A stretch of DNA of 64,000 nt from Methanoplanus limicola DSM 2279 (GTDB lineage: Archaea; Halobacteriota; Methanomicrobia; Methanomicrobiales; Methanomicrobiaceae): contig NZ_CM001436.1 of assembly GCF_000243255.1 (NCBI RefSeq), positions 248,692-312,691 of the forward strand, read 5' to 3'. A model generated the notes under the pieces. It was not told the origin of the DNA, made no database searches, and saw only the letters and a program-made list of their open reading frames with translations. Positions within the stretch are counted from its first letter, which is position 1, and every line of letters begins with the position of its first letter. This document shows positions 59,514 to 64,000 of the stretch, piece after piece. Made by a program: the position numbers and the translations under genes.

Positions 59514-60800
59514 ATGATAGATGAGGCTGTACGCAGATGGAACCCCTGGTGGGCTGAGAAAAAAATCCCGGACCAAATCTTAGGAATACATCGTGATATT
59601 ACAGATTCAATAATTAAGACACTGAAAACACCGCATATAAAAGACATCATAGGCGTAAGGCGTTCCGGCAAGACAACAGTACTCTATCAGACAGCAGATT
59701 ACCTGATCAAAACAGGGACTGACCCAAAGAACATAATATTCATCAATTTTGACGATCCGACAATAAATGCAGCCTCTTTTGATGAAATCCTAAAAGAAAT
59801 ATACAAAATAAACCCTGAAATATCACACATATTCCTTGATGAAATTCAGCAGAAGAAAGGCTTTGAAAACTGGATAAGAATGCTGTATGATACAAAAAAA
59901 TTCTCACAGATATTCCTGTCAGGCTCATCTGCAAGCCTGCTGTCACAGGAAACCGGAAGAGTTTTATCCGGAAGACACATTACATCTGAAGTTTTTCCAT
60001 TATCATTTCCGGAATATCTTAAAATATCCGGCCTTAAAGGATTAGATCAGGACTACCTTCTAAACAACAGAGAAAGACTCCTTTATCACCTCACTAAATA
60101 CCTCAAAGAAGGAGGATTTCCTGAATCCGCAGGAACAGAAGATTACATCCATAAAATGATTCTAACCTCTCTTTACAATGATATCATTGCAAGAGATATA
60201 GCCTCCAGGTTTGGTGCGGATTACAATATCACCAAAAGAATTTCCCATTTCATGCTTACAAACACAACATCAGAATATTCATACAGCAGAATTTCCAAAA
60301 ATACAGATGTAACTGTAGAAACGGCTGAAAAATATACAGGATACCTGTTAGACTCACTAATGATTCTACAACTTCCATTATTCTCATACAAGCTGAAAGT
60401 GCAGTATAAGCAGAATAAAAAAATATATGCAACAGATACCGGGCTTAGAAATGAAGTTTCATTCAGTTTTTCGTCTGATATTGGAAAACTTGCAGAAAAT
60501 GCAGTATTTATTGAGCTTAAAAGAAGAGGTCATGATATTTATTACTGGAAGGACAAAGGCGGATTTGAAGCCGACTTCCTGATAAAAGAAGGAATGGATA
60601 TATCAAAGATTATTCAGGTCTGCTGGGACCCCAAAAATGATAAAACAAAATCCCGCGAAGAGAGATCAATTGTAAAGGCATGCACAGAATTTAACCTAAA
60701 AAGCGGACTGATTCTGACTGAAGACTACCAGGATACCACAGAAGCAGACGGTATAAAAATAGAATACTATCCGTTATGGAAATGGTTCTGCGGAATTTAA
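59514..60800 (+). CDS. AAA ATPase with DUF4143 domain
   Basis: 428 residues. Walker A GVRRSGKTT (~45), Walker B HIFLDEIQ (~105), SGSSASLLSQETGRVLSGR sensor region and the C-terminal DUF4143 with ELKRRGHDIYYWKD and GGFEADFLI (PD-(D/E)XK-like). Common in archaea, function unclear. Divergent from the DUF6398 gene; TATTAAATA at about 59484 could be its TATA box. Confidence 0.92.
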   Translation: MIDEAVRRWNPWWAEKKIPDQILGIHRDITDSIIKTLKTPHIKDIIGVRRSGKTTVLYQTADYLIKTGTDPKNIIFINFDDPTINAASFDEILKEIYKINPEISHIFLDEIQQKKGFENWIRMLYDTKKFSQIFLSGSSASLLSQETGRVLSGRHITSEVFPLSFPEYLKISGLKGLDQDYLLNNRERLLYHLTKYLKEGGFPESAGTEDYIHKMILTSLYNDIIARDIASRFGADYNITKRISHFMLTNTTSEYSYSRISKNTDVTVETAEKYTGYLLDSLMILQLPLFSYKLKVQYKQNKKIYATDTGLRNEVSFSFSSDIGKLAENAVFIELKRRGHDIYYWKDKGGFEADFLIKEGMDISKIIQVCWDPKNDKTKSREERSIVKACTEFNLKSGLILTEDYQDTTEADGIKIEYYPLWKWFCGI

Positions 60801-61015
60801 TCAATATTTCCGGCAGAATGCAGCAATAATATAACTGAGATATAAAATATTCTGGTATAATTCCCGGAGTTACTAACACCGGACAATAACTCCGGCTAAA
60901 ATACAGCAAAAGAATTTCATAACCAAAATACAATGTTGTAACAAACGGATATATTCTCAGAGATCTGAGACTTAAAATAGCAACAATAAAAGCAGGTCAA
61001 TAAACCGGAGAAATA

Positions 61016-62182
61016 ATGACACCCGAAGAATTAATCACTGCAATATCTGCAGGCGAAGACATTCAAAAGCAGTTTAAGCAGGATATAACCAATGCAGATG
61101 CACTTGCAGCAGAGATGGCAGCCTTTGCCAACAGTGAAGGGGGAACAATATTCTTAGGTGTTGCAGATGACGGAACAGTGCCCGGACTGACCCTAAAGGA
61201 TGTCGGAAGATTAAATCAGCTAATAAGCAATTCAGCTTCGCAGCATGTAAAAAGCCCGCTTAATGTCAGGACAGAGAATGTCTGTATGGAAAAGAACAGG
61301 ATTGTAATAGTCCTTACAGTCCCAAAAGGCATAGACAAACCATACTTTGATAAAAACGGAGTTATCTGGCTAAAGACCGGGGCAGATAAAAGGCGTGTAA
61401 ATACAAAAGAGGAATTATGCAGACTCTTTCAGAGTGCCGATCAGTTTCATGCAGATGAACTGCCAACCAAAGCAGGAACTGACAGAATTGACAGGCTGCG
61501 TCTCAGAATGTTTCTTGAAAAAAAATATGACATCCCATATCCTGAATCTGATGATGAGCTGCTCAGAATTCTCCAGAATATGAACCTTGCAACAGATTCC
61601 GGGAAGCTAAACCTTGCAGGGGTTTTGCTCTTCGCAGAAAATCCCGAATGGATTAAACCGGAATTCATAGTTAAGGGCGTCTGTTATCCCGGCAATGATC
61701 TCCATATCAGCAGTTATCATGATATGGAAGACTTCTCAGGGACACTTCCTGAGATATTTGAAAAGGCATTATCGTTTATCATGCGGAACCTGCATAAAAT
61801 CCAGGCCGGAAGAGGTATTAATACACCCGGAATACCTGAAGTCCCGGAGATTGTATTTGAAGAACTCCTGGTAAATGCACTTATTCACAGGGATTACTTC
61901 ATCAGTGCTCCGGTCAGGATATTTATATTTGACAACAGAATTGAGATCATCAGTCCCGGAAATCTGCCGGGCAACCTCACTGTTGCAAAGATTAAAACCG
62001 GAAACTCAAATATCAGAAATCCGGTTCTGACATCATTTGCTGCGAAAGGGCTTTTACCATACAGGGGTCTTGGCTCCGGAATAAAACGTGCAGTTGAAGA
62101 ATGGCCCGACATAGATTTCACTGATGACCGTGAAAACAGCCTCTTTAAAGTGATTATCCACAGGAAGTACAGCCGGGAGTGA
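61016..62182 (+). CDS. AlbA_2 (Schlafen-like) / HATPase-type predicted regulator (COG2865)
   Basis: 388 residues. N-terminal AlbA_2: IQKQFKQDITNADALAAEMA then AFANSEGGTIFLGVADDG. C-terminal HATPase-like part: EELLVNALIHRDY, NRIEIISPGNLPG, GLGSGIKRAVEEW. Family members are annotated as transcriptional regulators or RecG-like; actual activity is unknown. Confidence 0.9.
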   Translation: MTPEELITAISAGEDIQKQFKQDITNADALAAEMAAFANSEGGTIFLGVADDGTVPGLTLKDVGRLNQLISNSASQHVKSPLNVRTENVCMEKNRIVIVLTVPKGIDKPYFDKNGVIWLKTGADKRRVNTKEELCRLFQSADQFHADELPTKAGTDRIDRLRLRMFLEKKYDIPYPESDDELLRILQNMNLATDSGKLNLAGVLLFAENPEWIKPEFIVKGVCYPGNDLHISSYHDMEDFSGTLPEIFEKALSFIMRNLHKIQAGRGINTPGIPEVPEIVFEELLVNALIHRDYFISAPVRIFIFDNRIEIISPGNLPGNLTVAKIKTGNSNIRNPVLTSFAAKGLLPYRGLGSGIKRAVEEWPDIDFTDDRENSLFKVIIHRKYSRE

Positions 62183-62262
62183 TAATATCATCTTAATTGC
62201 CCAAAACAGGCAGGAAAATTCCGGATAAAACATTTATTACAACATTTGCCGGTGAAACCATC

Positions 62263-63075
62263 ATGAATATACCACAATATATGATCGACAGAATTAAAGA
62301 GGAGCTTTCAGGAAGAAAATTCATATTCTATACTCTTTCCGGTGCACACCTCTACGGCTTTCCATCAAAAGACTCGGATTATGACATCAGGGGCTGCCAT
62401 ATCCTAAGCCTAAAAGACATCTGCAGGCTTAAAGAAGAGCGCGATGTTATCGAAAAGATGGACGGTGACTTTGATTTTGTCTCATTTGACATAAAAAAAG
62501 AGCTTTTGCTCCTCCTAAAGAACAATTCAAACGTCCTTGAGCACATCTTTGCAAAACCCCTGACAGAAGGGCCTGAATTTAAGGAACTAAGGAGAATTGC
62601 GGAAATCTCCTTATCCAAAAAGATATATGAACCCTATCACGGCCTTGCAGTGCACAATTATGAGAAATACATACTCAGAAATTCCGAAGAAAGACAGACA
62701 TCTGAAGAACACATTCCAGAGAAGGCAGACAGAAATACAGAAAATGGCAGAAGCCCCACTGTAAAAAAATATCTCTATGTCCTAAGGAGCCAGATGGCCG
62801 GAATATATGCCCTTGAAAAGGGAAAAATAGAACCCGACATAACTGTACTAAACTCCTGTCTCAAATTTCCGGTTGTAGACAACCTGATAGCCATAAAAAA
62901 ATCCGGCAGTGAAAAAGAACTTCTCTACTCCGCAGAAGAAGCAGAATCCCTAATCTCAAAACTCTGGAAAGAGCTTGACAATGCACTGGAGAATTCACCC
63001 CTCCCAAAAACCCCGCCGGAGGAAGCATACGAAATGGCGGATGAATTCCTGCTTAAATGCCGGGGAGTTATATAG
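62263..63075 (+). CDS. Predicted nucleotidyltransferase (COG3541-like)
   Basis: 270 residues from ATG 62263 (GGTGA nine bases upstream; a TTG at 62197 opens the same frame). FYTLSGAHLYGFPSKDSDYD then IRGCH is the Pol-beta nucleotidyltransferase motif in its GSHxYG...SDxDxRG form. A hydrophilic ~25-residue insertion lies near residue 150. The substrate is unknown. Confidence 0.85.
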   Translation: MNIPQYMIDRIKEELSGRKFIFYTLSGAHLYGFPSKDSDYDIRGCHILSLKDICRLKEERDVIEKMDGDFDFVSFDIKKELLLLLKNNSNVLEHIFAKPLTEGPEFKELRRIAEISLSKKIYEPYHGLAVHNYEKYILRNSEERQTSEEHIPEKADRNTENGRSPTVKKYLYVLRSQMAGIYALEKGKIEPDITVLNSCLKFPVVDNLIAIKKSGSEKELLYSAEEAESLISKLWKELDNALENSPLPKTPPEEAYEMADEFLLKCRGVI

Positions 63076-63249
63076 GTTATTGCCGTGTATAATTCCTAAC
63101 TGCCTCAAAACGCCCAAAATTATTCCTAATCTACTCCAAAATATCTCTTCTTCTAATAAGAGGCAGTTTATGTTCCAGTGCATTTACCTGTCATAACAGC
63201 AATCCCTTTCAACGAACAGAATTATCACCCGGAATGCTGATTATCAATT

Positions 63250-63810
63250 ATGAAGAAGGTCACTGCAAAGATAACCGGCAGGGTGTGTGATGTCGGTTAC
63301 AGAAATATCGTGGATGATGCAGCTTACCAAAATAACATACACGGCTATGTAAAATACATTGATTTTCGTCCTGACGGGTGCGTACCTGAAAAAGGTGATC
63401 CGGAATCAGGAATTAAGAAGCAGCCTGAAACCAAGTCTTCACACTATGATGAGAATGCGGAAAATAATCCAGAAAAGCAACATAACAAAATTCCGGCTAA
63501 CAACAGTTACCCACATGCAGTTGAAGTCGTAGCTGAAGGAGAAGAATCAGACCTAAAGAAGTTCTTTGAGGATATAAAAGTCAGAAAAAGACCAGTTTAC
63601 GTTGAAGAAATAACTCAGAAATGGGAGGAATCAGAAGGCGAATACTCATATTTTGAGCTGGTCCGTGAAGATTTCTGTTATGAACTATATGAGGGCTTTA
63701 ACAAAATTGCCATTATGGATGAAAAGATGGACTTCGGGTGGCTTAGGTATAAACGGCTCATTGAAGAAGAATCAGATTTAACATCAGATCAGCCGGACAG
63801 GAGAGCATAA
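63250..63810 (+). CDS. Divergent acylphosphatase-like protein with internal insertion
   Basis: 186 residues. AKITGRVCDVGYRNIVDDAA, then HGYVKYIDF resemble acylphosphatase GRVQGVGFR...GWVRN; the Arg is kept but the catalytic Asn position is not Asn. A ~45-residue low-complexity insertion follows, then VEVVAEGEESDLKKFFEDIK, the second half of the fold, and a ~60-residue C-terminal extension. Probably not an active acylphosphatase, perhaps a ligand-binding derivative. Confidence 0.65.
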   Translation: MKKVTAKITGRVCDVGYRNIVDDAAYQNNIHGYVKYIDFRPDGCVPEKGDPESGIKKQPETKSSHYDENAENNPEKQHNKIPANNSYPHAVEVVAEGEESDLKKFFEDIKVRKRPVYVEEITQKWEESEGEYSYFELVREDFCYELYEGFNKIAIMDEKMDFGWLRYKRLIEEESDLTSDQPDRRA

Positions 63811-63844
63811 AAGAAGATGAATAGTTTTTGCACAACGTATATAT

Positions 63845-64000
63845 TCAGTGTTGTGAAGGATGAATCAAATTAAGCAAATCTTCAATTAAATCTGCACCAT
63901 TGTTCTGACTGGTAAAAAGTACAGATGCAAGTATTTCTAATGTCCGAGAACCTTCTGGTGATCTCGTTCCTCCGGAAATTTTCCTTTTTACAGTCATTGG
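63845..64000 (-). CDS. Transposase C-terminal fragment (IS66-like), cut by window edge
   Basis: 51 codons open to the window end, reading VKRKISGGTRSPEGSRTLEI then LASVLFTSQNNGADLIEDLL. The KISGGTRS...GS.T...L pattern is the usual end of IS66-type transposases. Start lies outside the window. Confidence 0.7.
   Translation of the reverse strand, partial: PMTVKRKISGGTRSPEGSRTLEILASVLFTSQNNGADLIEDLLNLIHPSQH

Noticed and set aside
1-64000. rRNA and tRNA genes
   Set aside because: No cloverleaf or rRNA core sequences were recognised on either strand by eye; a tRNAscan run would be decisive.

Overview
The window looks like a chromosomal stretch of a euryarchaeon, most likely a methanogen near the Methanomicrobiales (Methanoplanus/Methanolacinia-like). 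This is inferred from gene content, archaeal-style Shine-Dalgarno sites, archaeal VapB (DUF217-type) antitoxins and many Rpn-type PD-(D/E)XK proteins. No rRNA or tRNA genes were seen and no marker gene fixes the species.

1-3.1 kb: a HicA tail, a possible ASCH remnant, and a decayed second copy of a hexapeptide acetyltransferase. The two pieces of that copy flank an unknown gene and a COG1078-type HD phosphohydrolase.

3.1-29.2 kb: a surface-glycan / N-glycan locus. Acetyltransferase, DegT aminotransferase, Gfo/Idh/MocA oxidoreductase, nucleotide-sugar dehydrogenase and UDP-GlcNAc 2-epimerase form the Wbp-type route to 2,3-diacetamido-hexuronic acids. A C4-epimerase plus a TviB/WbpO-type dehydrogenase would give a GalNAcA-type sugar. 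A CapE/FnlA dehydratase, RmlD-like reductase and second 2-epimerase form a 2,6-dideoxy-L-aminosugar route. Flippase, glycosyltransferases, a GT-C-like membrane protein, methyltransferases, a FemAB-like and a GNAT transferase, a deacetylase and a pyruvyltransferase-methyltransferase fusion complete it. Strongly AT-rich segments alternate with segments of ordinary composition, with edges inside the flippase and dehydrogenase genes. The locus ends in a GT2 gene carrying a heptapeptide-repeat N-terminus.

29.2-31.1 kb: almost 2 kb without a convincing gene, made of tandem, inverted and dispersed repeats.

31.1-55.1 kb: an accessory island. It holds seven vapBC-like remnants or modules (only two with an intact toxin), repeated small-membrane-protein modules, a DUF1828/DUF6978-like pair, a broken IS4-type transposase, a nonsense-interrupted Doc toxin, a frameshifted UPF0175 antitoxin, four full-length Rpn genes with three stand-alone C-terminal ORFs, a four-copy MITE family (about 138 bp, 11-bp inverted ends, 4-bp target duplications with empty sites visible), and about 14 copies of an undescribed repeat that folds into successive hairpins with compensating base changes. 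All four full-length rpn genes carry a strong internal Shine-Dalgarno plus ATG at the same codon, and the stand-alone ORFs start at that same site. This resembles the intragenic antitoxin arrangement reported for E. coli rpn genes and is the most interesting system here.

55.1-64 kb: a 32-bp tandem repeat array, two paralogous unknown genes around a HicB-HicA pair, a HEPN/MNT pair with a DUF6398-like protein, an AAA/DUF4143 ATPase, an AlbA_2/HATPase regulator, a nucleotidyltransferase, a divergent acylphosphatase-like gene and the tail of a transposase.
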